Below are positions 34,086 to 44,639 of a DNA stretch of 64,000 bases, piece by piece (position 1 is the first letter of the stretch; each line of letters starts with the position of its first letter). Under the pieces are notes generated by a model. The model was not told the origin of the DNA, ran no database searches, and saw only the letters and a list, made by a program, of their open reading frames with translations. The DNA is from Archegozetes longisetosus (lineage: Eukaryota; Arthropoda; Arachnida; Sarcoptiformes; Trhypochthoniidae). The position numbers were made by a program, and so were the translations under genes. The stretch lies in the NCBI GenBank assembly GCA_018873245.2, contig JAEMBT020000007.1, positions 1,054,001-1,118,000 of the forward strand, in the 5' to 3' direction.

Positions 34086-36395
34086 AGTATTCATCTGTGT
34101 TACCTCAAATTAGATCTCTCCTTTGGTTTCAACCAATACCTTTAAATGAATATAACAATCAATAGCAGAGCAAAATACTTAATATCACGTCTCTAATTTT
34201 TCATCTGCATGTTCGCAATTCCATGACCAATAAAATATTGACGATGGAGAATACTTATACCTGAATATATGGACACTAAGAACAAATGACTTGATTAGCT
34301 CATTATCCAAATAGTGAGAATATGCATTCCATCAATCAAATTTTTTCCTCAACTAATATCAATAAAATATGAAAAAATTACTACAAAAGTGAGATAAAAA
34401 TCAGCACAATCTCAAAATTTTCCAATGGGATAAATGTCTGATTAATTTTAAAATGTATGATGCTTTTATATCTTGAAAATATTTGCATTACTAGTTCTTT
34501 AAAAACTCATTGATTTTGTGCTATTCTGGTTCGAGTTCTAAAAAGATACATAGCTAGCAGCTATAAATAATTACATATTCAAAATTTTAAAATCAATATT
34601 TATTATATTTCCGATCATGTTAGTCTTTATTTGATTGAAACCTCTTGATCTATTAAAAAATATGAGATGGAACTGAAATAATAACAGATGAAAATACAAG
34701 AATTGATTTGTTTATACCTTCCTGATACTTTTCACAGTTTATCACTAATTGAAGTAATATAAACAACTGTAAAAATTCCACAGATTTAAAAATTAATAAA
34801 ATCCTTATTTTTAATATTTTCAATGCCTATTAAAAGCTTAATAAGGTCTTGGTAAGTAGACCTCCACCTAAAGACTATTTTTCATTAAGAAAAATTTGCA
34901 ATAGAATATGAGCTGTATTTGACACGATAACAAATCGAACAATGTTTACATTAAGAGCATCGATAAGATTTTAAAGCTCTATGTTAAAGGTTAAAGTTTG
35001 ACAGCTTTAATGAATTAATAAAAAGGTGATCCTAAAAGTTCTTAAATTGATATCTGCCCAACATAGAAGTCAGAAATAATTGTGGTATAAATTGGTAGCA
35101 AGTGTAACAGTGCTTACGAATTATTAATGTCAGTGTCGTCTTTAAGGAACTCTTTGATCGATTGAGTATAAAAGAGAGAGGAAGTAAAATATCTTTACTG
35201 GTAGTGATAATTATAACAAACGACCCAAATATCTATTAAGACTGTTTAAATGTAAGATAATCTCTTTTTGTCAACAGATCGATAGTTAATTTCTCGTTTT
35301 GCTGAATGAACAATAAATCATTTTGTGTTATTAATCTTATATTTACTGCTGCGAACGAAAAAACTCTCTAGATATTGAAAAACGCCATTATTCGAATCAA
35401 TTCTTTCTTGAGAAGGGGTATTAATAGTAACAAATCATCTAGAAAACATTAATTTGATAAAATTATCAAACAGATATTGGAATAATATTAAACACCACTG
35501 TTTATTTTTACATTGTAAGACATCTAAGTGTGATACTTTACATACACGGGAGTCTTGAAGAAGGATCTGGTCATCAACCATTTAGACCAAATGGATATTT
35601 GGCTCAAACAATCAATTCAGTTTTGTTTCAGTTAATTATAGACTCAATGCTTTTGGTTTTTAACATTGGATTTATTAGCAAACAGTAACGCCAATTCAAG
35701 TCATGGTAATTGCATCTTAGGGGATGTCATTGTGTCCATTTAATGGATTAAAAATAATACAGTGTTTTTCGATTGCTTTTAACGGAAGGACAAATAACTT
35801 TAACGTTTTGTCAAAACTAAATAACAGCAATTTTTTTGTATATAACTGTTAAATGTTTACAGAATTTGGAAACTTAACTAAACATGAAAACAAATCAAGT
35901 TTGAATTATAAAGCTAAAACTATATTCGCATTAATCTCATCCATAGCTTAATGGTTTAAAATGTGTTTACAATCTCATAAATGTTTGCAATTCGATGCAC
36001 TGCTCAAAAGTAGTTGATTGCGTTATTTAGTTTTGACAAAATGTTAAAGTTATTTGTCGTTCTGTTAAAAGCAATCGAAAAACGCTGTATTAATTCATTT
36101 GGTGGTGATAGGAATAAGATAACTGTTTTCGGTTCAGATGGAAACATTATAATGACTCTGATAAATTGTGAATATTCGCGACTAATTAAGAGCGCGTGGA
36201 TTTTCGAATCAAACTTATATAACAGAATAAGTTTTTCACAAAATCAAAAATTGATAGAAAAAATTTTCTCTCCAAAACAAACTGTTCAACAGTTTGTCTA
36301 AAAGATTTGAGTGGAATGGAAGTTTTAGAAATTTTTCATTATAACTCAATTCAAACAATATTCATCCTTTTATTGTTTACGATGGTAGAGAATAG
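34086..36395 (+). pseudogene. Third esterase-like copy, exons 2-3, dead
   Basis: The exon 2 relic (about 34086-34300) reads LLWFQPIPLNEYNNQ-stop and then DDGEYLYLNIWTLR, matching RWSRPIPL and EDCLYLNVWTP of gene A. The exon 3 relic starts near 35524 (TACATACACGGGAGTCTTGA) and ends near 36395 (GTTTACGATGG). It has frameshifts (for example TTTTGTTTCAG where A has TTTTTGTTTCG), in-frame stops, a short deletion near 36285 and a 319-bp MITE at 35769-36087. The serine-elbow position reads GSDGN, so it was inactive before it died. Intron 2 keeps the block GTCGTCTTTAAGGAACT seen in A. No exon 4 was found. Some variants match gene B (CTCAAAC context) and others gene A. Confidence 0.8.
35769..36087. 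mobile_element. Tc1/mariner-type MITE inside the pseudogene exon
   Basis: 319 bp; both ends read inward CAGTGTTTTTCGATTGC or CAGCGTTTTTCGATTGC. The inverted repeats are about 70 bp, and TA lies on both sides (35767-35768 and 36088-36089). Removing it with one TA restores AATAATATTAATTCATTTGG, which matches the exon of genes A and B. Confidence 0.88.
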
Positions 36396-36399
36396 ATCT

Positions 36400-38732
36400 T
36401 CAAATATTAGGTCACTATAAGAATAACCCAACTTGTTTACTTTCATATTGGAAAAAATTATCTGTGAAAGAATTAAAGAGAAAAATAAGTAGTTTAATCA
36501 AATCATAATTTGTTATACGAAATAGTTTTTCCTGGCAATTTTAGATAAAATAAAATATTTTGCTTTGATTTAAAAGTTTTTAAACCGCAATGCATTCAGA
36601 AATTGCTTGAATACTGTCTATTGTTAAAATATTTCACAATTAATTTTGTAGTGAATTTCCTATTACTTCCTGCTGCTATTCGAAAAGTTGTAAGCTCTAC
36701 CAAATATTTTGAATAGATAGACGGAAATTCTGGGACATTGATTTTTACGTGTATTAGTTACGTTAAATTTTTCGAGTAAATTAATAATTCTTATAATGTA
36801 GATATTTTAGCACTTGGTCAAGTACTTACCGAGATTTTCAGCCTAGAATTTCAAACTTTTGTTAAATTTATATCTAAGTTGTAAGACATAAGACTCAAAA
36901 AGATCTACTACATTTCTTCAGGAGTTCTGAAATATTGAAATAAAAACCACAGACAAAATATATCAACTCAAAAATATGTGTAAATCTATGTACAGTATTG
37001 CTGAGCATATTCTTAATAAACCATACTTTTTCTTCAAGTGTCAATATGTGAGGTCAAAATTCACAGTAGTCTAATACGCATACTTTCTTCACAGCAGTCA
37101 GTTATACTCCAAAAGTTAATTAAACTTTTAGTAGAAGTCTAACAACAGATTTTTCTTCTCGACAGCACATTTTTTGGACATGATATCTGTTAGAGTTCTT
37201 ATTTAATTTTTCTAATAAATGAATAAAGACTTGTGCCTTTTTCAAACTTAGTTTTCTAATTAATCAATGCTCTTTTGTATTAGATTTCAAGTCATCTTTG
37301 ACTATTTGCTTATTTACTGATTAACTACTGAAAAGCTTCTCCTATTCGTTAGTTCCTAGCCTAATAGTCTCAATAAAAAGTAAGTTAATATTTTCCATCA
37401 ATACTTCTCAATGATTGTTGGTGAAAATAGTAGATTTATTCATTTTTCTCTTCTATGAGAAACAAGTCAGTCTTTTACGTCATGCTAGTATTTTAGTGAA
37501 TATTCGCACATCGCGACACTCAGTTAGTAGTTAAAACGAATTGAAAATTTAAGTTATAACTACAGCTTATCCTTTTTTCCTTTCCTGTTGAAATGAACAA
37601 ACTCCTGTGAAGTTCATATTCTCATACATATTGTTCGCCTTAGATCTCTTATATCTTGAAATATGTGCTCACGCTATTCTACTATTCCAGTGGATCAAAT
37701 GGGTCATGTAGAAAGCTAGACAATTCAAACCTTTTCTAAGCTATCAAGATAAAACTTTAAAGGTAAATAGAATGTTCTATCTTACGTCACTACATAAAGG
37801 TTTATATTGAATTCTCTCAAATTTAAAGGCTTTGTTTAGAATAGAATAATTGATCGCAAAATTACCAACTATTTCTTCAGTAAACACTGATCATACTATC
37901 TCAAAGAGTTGATTTTCAAATTTGATTCTAAATTCAAGAACTTATAAGAAAGAGCTTTAACATTAAAACCAGTATATTTGTAACAACATTTATTTGAAGA
38001 AAAATTAAATTTCAACTTTATTTGGATTAAAAAGAGTGGATATCCTGATTAGATCGTAACATGATTCTTAGTCTCTAAATAATATTATAGATGTCAATAG
38101 AAAACCTATTAGATTATTTAATAAGCCTTCACTGGACTAATTTTGCATCACATTCAAGTTAATTAACGTATAAATTGAGAATTGATGTCAGTAGTATTTC
38201 ATATTAAATCTAAAATTTTTCATTTTGAGCCAAAATGTAAAATTTTCATATATTTGCGTAGTTTTACAACGCGCTTATGTCATAGTAGAGAATGAGATTT
38301 AATGTTAAAAATATTTCATTCATTTTGCTTTCATATTTTCATGAGAATCAAAGATAAGTTCTGACGTTAAGCTACTTGTGATGTCTTTCTTTACGCACAT
38401 AGATAACAATATTAAGTTTACAACTGTATCAATACAGGGGTATACGATTCATCCCTTGACTGACTTGTTAGAATAGAGGAAACCGTGTATTTCCTTTGAT
38501 CATTATATTTCCACTATTTGTATTTTCAAAGAGAAAAAAAGACGTTCAATAATTTGCTCTGCATATATATGGATATCATCTATATGTTTGATCATCATTT
38601 ATCGAATGTAATTATTATTTACATGTCCGATTGTTATTTTAGAATTTGATTTAGATTTCAAACGAGTGAGAGATTTCATTGCTTTAAGTTTGTGAGAAAA
38701 TATATTCAGCTAAAGGACTTTGTAAATTCAAA
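36400..38732. other. Intergenic, no gene seen
   Basis: 2.3 kb of AT-rich sequence. No coding, repeat or RNA gene recognised. Confidence 0.35.
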
Positions 38733-40229
38733 ATGCATTTTTTACATTTTCGACATCAAATACTTTACATGGCTCTTCATCTTTTATCGACAATAAGTGA
38801 TTGTGCTACTGTTAATAGTTTTAATGATGTTCAGCATAACTCTATAGAACGTGATAACAAGGATTTTAATAAACTTAATTATGATGTCAAAGATAAATGT
38901 GAAATAAAAATAATCACAAGTGGTGTTTGTTCTGTGAACAGTCAACTAGTCAAACCTCAGATCAAAGTTATTCATCCATCGAAGGACAAGTATGGATCAT
39001 GTAAGGCAACTTGTTTTAAATTTTTCTTTCAATAAACTTTTATCTTACTACAGTTAGTAAAAGCAAATAATAAATGAGGACAGGATGCGAAATATGGTTC
39101 AATTTGATTTGGGCGAGAAGAAGGCTAATAATTTAGTTGACGAATTTCTAATGCACTTCAAGAGTGATTTCAGCAAAAAGATTGACCCATTATTCTTGCC
39201 TGATATGGGAGTATTTAAGTTCGATGAATGGGGTAATCAAACGTATTAATAATCTAAAAAGTTCTTGTGTCATGTCAGTTTCAAGAGAGCTTAATTTGCT
39301 AAGAGAATTTAAGTTTTCAAACTACTACAGTTACGACTTGATTAATATATCATTGTTAGAAGTATTAAATATTTTTCAATCCGATTGTTTATTAATTCCA
39401 AATTCGAAAGATATAAACGGAAATGTTTGAAAACAATTTCTAATCTGTTAGAGTTCTAAAATATAAGCATTAAGTTTGTTGAAGCTTCAGCAATGCAGTT
39501 TAGATCTTTCGTTAAATGAGAATGAGACATCGAGAACTGTCGAAACACCATTTATTAAGCTCTCTGAAGTAAACTGAAAATTTGATGCTTCGAAATACAA
39601 ATTTTAAAATACTGTTAGAATTAAATTTACTGGAACTTGAACTATCGTTAAAATATCTTCTCGAAAGCTTAATTTGATTCGAATATCAATCAATGAAACA
39701 TAAGAAAACTTTTATCTGTTGAGTCTGAAAACTTTTGATTTTACAAACCACAGGTTCGGCTAAAATATATGAGCTATCATTGAATGGCATTTCGAATATC
39801 AAAAGACGCGACTCTATAGCATTGCACACTAACAGCAAAATGAAGACATGGTCTATAAATACAAACTTTACTATCAGTAACATAACAGCAGATTTCAAAG
39901 TGGACGCCAAATTGAAGAGTAGAGTATTTGTGAAGGGATGGCATTTACAAGTATTGATAGAGAAGTGCATATTAAATGCAGTTCTAATGTTTGAAGAAAC
40001 TACTAAAATGTTAACAATTTCTTCACTAACTGTTAAATATATCGAAGGGTTTAGACTACAGACTGAGAACCTTTCGTGGCCTTTCAATGAAGTGGTCAAA
40101 CAGATACTGGATAAGCAAAAAGAGCAGTTTAAGTCAATTATCACTAATAGTGCGCAGAAATATATGAGCGAAACACTCAAGTCTATTGATGTAACACGTA
40201 TTTTTGATAAGATGAAGTTGAAAGAATAA
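38733..40229 (+). CDS. Group 7 mite-allergen-like (BPI/JHBP-fold) secreted protein
   Basis: Proposed exons 38733-38989, 39084-39232 and 39754-40229 (GT-AG, in frame, 293 residues). Exon 1 gives a hydrophobic N-terminus (MALHLLSTISDCATV region) that can act as a signal peptide. Exon 2 encodes LVDEFLMHFKSDFSKKIDP and FLPDMGVFKF. Exon 3 encodes LSLNGISNIKRRD, a beta-rich middle and an amphipathic C-terminal helix (PFNEVVKQILDKQKEQF). The order (an N-terminal helix with DP..xPD, a curved beta sheet, TLTSF-like LTISSLTV, a C-terminal helix) resembles group 7 dust-mite allergens, lipid-binding proteins related to JHBP and BPI folds. Exons 2-3 are well supported; the exon 1 junction is uncertain because other acceptors give stops. 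The homology is judged from memory. Confidence 0.5.
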
Positions 40230-40353
40230 ATTTTATTCAAGATAACACTCAATAAACTTCTTTTCGATTCAAAATTTACAAAAAATGAGTATAGCACAAA
40301 AAACTTTTTAGTTAGATGAATCAATTTTTCAAGACGTGTACACATAAGAGTAT

Positions 40354-41128
40354 TTATTTAGATGATTTTCTTCTAATGGCTTTTCTTCTTGTGATTGAAA
40401 AGTCATTCATCGACTGAGTTCTTTGCGTCTTAGCCAATGTTGCTTTATTTTTGAAGTCAACACTTGTTGATTTGATTTTGGTATCTGAGTCCGTTGCCTG
40501 ATTATCAGATTTATTGACTTGACTTCTCTCATAACGTTTTGGTATTCTTCGCGTTGGAAGTGGTGCACGATTTTTAGTTAGATGCGAAAGTTTATTGCTC
40601 TCATTAATTGTGAGAGGCGATAAATCTACCTAATGATAAAATATAATCAAAATAATTGCATATAAGAGGATTTGAAGTAAAAGAAACCGTTCTCAGCTTC
40701 ATAGTCCGACTATTAATGCATTTATCAAAAAGTTGTTCTATCAATGAATCGAAAAACACAAATAGTTATAGGATTCAGGATTTGGAAAATGCGACATGAA
40801 ATAATCATATTGAACAATTTCTAACTGATTAATAATTAAATTTATCTCTATGGATTATAACTATTTTTTTAAATAGAGATTTAAGTTGAAATCTACTTTT
40901 CGAAAAAGTTTTATTTACCGGACTTATATTCGCAAAAGTAGTTTTCGGTTGGTGTCTCGGTGGCTTTGCTGGAATATTAAGTTTTTTGAAATAAGCTTCC
41001 TCGTAAGCAAATATTCGGGGAGGTTTTGGTGGAGGATCCATATTCTCACTATGAAACACTTCACTATTAGTCAATTCATCAGATTCTTCAATAATACCCG
41101 CATATCTATCACTACTATTATCACTCAT
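40354..41128 (-). CDS. Small basic proline-rich protein with SH3-ligand motifs
   Basis: Two exons, 41128-40919 and 40629-40354, joined in phase 0 (CCG|GTAAAT and ATTAG|GTA), give 161 residues. I do not recognise a family. The first 40 residues are acidic. Then come two class II-like SH3-ligand motifs, DPPPKPPR and NIPAKPPR, about 18 residues apart. The second exon is strongly basic (RRIPKRYERSQ, ITRRKAIRRKSSK at the end) and rich in Ser/Thr. No signal peptide or membrane helix, so a cytoplasmic or nuclear adaptor-like protein is plausible. The gene is tail to tail with the group 7-like gene, only 124 bp apart. The second exon remains open across its whole length, which supports the model. Confidence 0.6.
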
Positions 41129-41179
41129 TATTCAAAGTTAATGAAATAATTATAAATAATACAGCTTTAAATAAGTATT

Positions 41180-42300
41180 TACCTAAATCATGGTATTATT
41201 TCAAGTAAAAATATAAACTGCATATATGATTCATTTATTACTAATTTCGTTATGATTTCTATTTAGCTTTTTCTCGTTGAAACTAATTGTGAAGAATTTC
41301 CGGGATATGAGCTCTAACGACTGCTATATTTTATACTGAATTGTTCAGTACTTAACTTGAGTAATATAGAATACATTATAATATTTCAGAAAATTATTGT
41401 CAAATAATTAAAGACATTAGTAGGTAGTTTAACTGTCGCAAAATAATATCGCTAAAATAGTAGTGAGTGACTTGATTTCTAATATATTTCATTCAATTAA
41501 GAAGATAAATAAGTGCTTTCTCAAAATTTATTTACGCCTCAACAAACTTACACGCAATTTCATACTATGCTGTCACAAGATCTTTACAAACTGCAATTAA
41601 AGTTGAATAATGAGTTTCAATATTATTTTGTATTTTGACCCAGATAAGTGGCGTATTATCAGCATTGTATTCTAAGTTCTTAATTACATTCAATTTTCTT
41701 AACTTAGTATGCATTTATGACTGAGTCCCATTTCGCTTGAAGTAATTAAACTGAAACAACTTACTACCTCAAGATCTTAGAAATAATTGATTAACAGTTA
41801 CTTTTTTTTTATAAATTTTGATTTATGTTTTCAAAAATGCTAGACTAAACTGTGTTCATAAAAATTTGCATAATGTGAGCAATCCTACATACCTTATTAT
41901 AAAGAAGACTTCATTTTCATTCTGCTTAATTCTGAAGAATTTTCTTTATTCGATATTTATAAAAGAAACTTTTCGGGACTTTTACATTAGAACATATAAA
42001 ATTGAATGCTGTAAAAGTGTAATCTGAGAGCAAAATTATAGATCCATTTCTCAGTGACTTCTTTTTCTATTCAATTGATAAAAGGATCAGTGTGAAAGAC
42101 TAGCTATTGCATCACTAGTTAAAGGGCAAATCCAATAAATAAGCTGGATCAGATCAATACTCATTTATTTTCTTAATGTTTATCAGCTAAATATTCTTAA
42201 ATGACTCTCAATTCAAAAAGCTGACATACTCTTTTCTGGGTTTTATATTATTCACAGAATTATAGATATGAAAGCTAAAGGAAATTAAACTTTAGCTATT
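41180..42300. other. Intergenic, no gene seen
   Basis: AT-rich; no supported feature before the CT repeat. Confidence 0.35.
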
Positions 42301-42312
42301 TTATATATGCTT

Positions 42313-42316
<4 letters not shown>

Positions 42317-42409
<93 letters not shown>
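42317..42409. repeat. (TC)n microsatellite
   Basis: About 46 uninterrupted TC units, the longest simple repeat in the window. Confidence 0.97.
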
Positions 42410-42411
<2 letters not shown>

Positions 42412-42569
42412 GTTTTCCAAAGATTCTTTTCTTTAAAAAATTGGAAATTAGAATACAAACCAGAAATTATTTTGTGATCAACTTGACCATTTAAAACTTG
42501 AAGCAGTTCTTGGTTACAGCCATTAAAATTTGAGAAATACTCATAAAGTAAATTCTTTAACTTTATCAG

Positions 42570-43450
42570 GGGTCTGGGTCGAAGTACCGACAGTCAAAGT
42601 GTCGACAAGTCAAAGTACCAACAATTCATAGTATCTACAGGCCATAATTCTAAAGGATTGAACTGACTTATACAGAACCGAACTGAACTCTACTTAATTG
42701 AACTAAAATCTTATATGTCTACCTGGAACACACAGAATCTAACTAGGCTCTACAAAATTAAGCTATGATCTAATGAATTTAGCTAAGAAACATAATCAAT
42801 TGAACTATACTAGATTGAGCTGAATGTGGGTTGAAGTACCAAGTTAAAAACTAACATATTCAGTTTAGTCATAATAAATTTTATTTAAATGTAATAAATA
42901 TTGTAATAAATGAATTAAATAAAAAATAAACAGAAAAAATATATTAAATTGATAAATTATGAGCGATTCCTTTTAAAAATTCCAAAACTGAGCGATCAAA
43001 TTCTGTACAGTTCAGTTAGATTCTGTATAGTTAAGGTCAATTCTGTATAATTCAGGTTAGTTCTTTGTGTTTTACTAAATATACTAGAATTTAGTTCAAT
43101 TCTGTAGATTTCAGTTTAGTTCTATACAGTTCACTTCGATTCTGTATATCTTTGATAACTACATTATAGTTTAGTTCGATTCTGTGAGTTTCAGCTAAAT
43201 AGGTTAGATTTTAGTGTAATTCTGTAGAGTTTAGTTCGATTCTGTTAGTTTCAGCTAGATACATCAGAGTTCTATTCGATTCTGTACAAGTCAGCTCAAT
43301 TCTTCAGAATTATGGCCTGTAGGTACTATGAATTGTCGGTACTATGACTTGTCGGTACTATGACTTGTCGGTACTATGACTTGTCGGTACTTTGACTGTC
43401 GGTACTTTGACTGTCGGTACTTTGACTGTCGGTACTTCGACCAGGTCCCC
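42570..43450. mobile_element. Foldback-like element with tandem-repeat arms and 8-bp target duplication
   Basis: TTTATCAG lies exactly on both sides (42562-42569 and 43451-43458). The termini are GGGTCTGGGTCGAAGTACC and, inverted, GGGGACCTGGTCGAAGTACC. The right arm is an array: three units of about 16 bp (GTACTTTGACTGTCG) next to three of about 18 bp (GGTACTATGACTTGTC), then ATGGCCTGTAGGTAC. The left arm has the inverse motifs in fewer copies. Further inside, both arms consist of about 20-bp repeats around ATTCTGTATAGTTCAG and its complement. The 881-bp element is a giant imperfect palindrome without ORF, like Foldback elements whose arms are tandem repeats. Confidence 0.8.
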
Positions 43451-43469
43451 TTTATCAGTCACTCTTTTC

Positions 43470-44290
43470 ATAAATGTGAAAGAAATATTTGTCACACGTC
43501 AGGTAGTTATATAAAATCACAATTATCCATTCATATAATATACGCGATAGTCCGAATGAATGTGCTGAATTAACACTCTCATTGGTTCTGAATAACATTC
43601 AAACTCTATACTGATTATAAATATAAATAGCCAAAATATCATGAAAGTGTTATTATTATGATTGAATATTAGATTAGTTTATTAAAAGATAAAACGAAAA
43701 TGAATATTCACTGCTCAAAACGGGAACAACTCAATAAACAAGAAATCTCAATTTGAAGATGTGTCATTCATTCGACGCCAAAATGGAGCTTTAGAGTTCA
43801 GCTTTCAATGATGATAAAGTTTGAGACTATATTTTCAGTTACAGCAATGGAGACATAAAGATATAATTTTTTTACTAAAATTAATTATATCTTTCATTTT
43901 GCAATTATCTTAAAATTATCTATGATTGCTTATTCACGACAATCTTTTGAAATGAGAGAGAAACTTTTATGGAATACAGATATCACTCGCATCATGATGA
44001 TCTCAATTCGGTGAAATGAGTGATAGTCAGCGAGTAGTTTCAAATTCGCAGATGTTAAATGAATCATAAAGAAAACTTTATCTTTGAACTAAATATTGAA
44101 ACATGCATTTCAACAAGTCAATATTATCTGAACTTATGCCCGTTCATATATCAGTTATTGTTATGTACAGTATAAATTATAGCAATTGTACTAATGGGTA
44201 CAAAATTACATCCTTCCTTTATATCAATATTTTATTATTTCTTTAGGTTTTGATTACAATTATCCTTGTATCATTTGATCGTAGAAGGAA
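43470..44290. other. Intergenic, no gene seen
   Basis: No supported feature between the foldback-like element and the defensin gene. Confidence 0.35.
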
Positions 44291-44294
44291 TTGA

Positions 44295-44587
44295 TTAGTT
44301 AACAATTTTCTCACGATATTCTACTAGCTTTTTACAGATGCATTCACCATTGAAACCACTCTTACAGAAACCTTCTGTTGAGCCAATACTACGACAATAG
44401 AGATTACATGCGTTCTGATTATAAGGACAACCAATTGATGCTGTCTTAACAAGGATTGAATGATCGTTTGCTGTTTAAATGGTGAAAATTAAATTTATTT
44501 AGACTTAGTCACCACCATTTAAAAGAAATTACAAACAAAATACAAACCTTCGAACATGAATAAAATCAAAATTAAAATTAATTTCAT
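44295..44587 (-). CDS. Arthropod defensin (tick/mite type)
   Basis: Secreted antimicrobial peptide precursor of 71 residues. Exon 1 is 44587-44548 and exon 2 is 44470-44295, with a 77-bp intron (GTTTGT...TTTAAACAG) in phase 1. The signal peptide MKLILILILFMFEA is followed by a short pro-part (NDHSILVKTAS). The defensin core starts at GCPYNQNAC. Cysteine spacing is C-x6-C-x3-C-x9-C-x7-C-x1-C, the CS-alpha-beta pattern with ICKK end, exactly as in tick defensins. A longer tail than usual follows (KLVEYREKIVN), ending in TAA at 44295. Such peptides act on bacterial membranes after secretion into haemolymph or gut. No immune-response promoter element could be established. Confidence 0.85.
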
Positions 44588-44639
44588 TTTTGTTCTAAAG
44601 TTTTTCATTAGCTGTCGAACACACGTCATAAACAACGAG

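Noticed and set aside
39686-40345. 219-codon minus-strand frame
   Set aside because: It is the antisense shadow of exon 3 of the group 7-like gene, which has the better motifs and splice sites.
41818-42027. 69-codon plus-strand frame
   Set aside because: Random AT-rich composition, no motif and no splice context.
43376-43573. Frame with CRYFD repeats
   Set aside because: Arises from the tandem GGTACTTTGACTGTC units of the foldback-like element.
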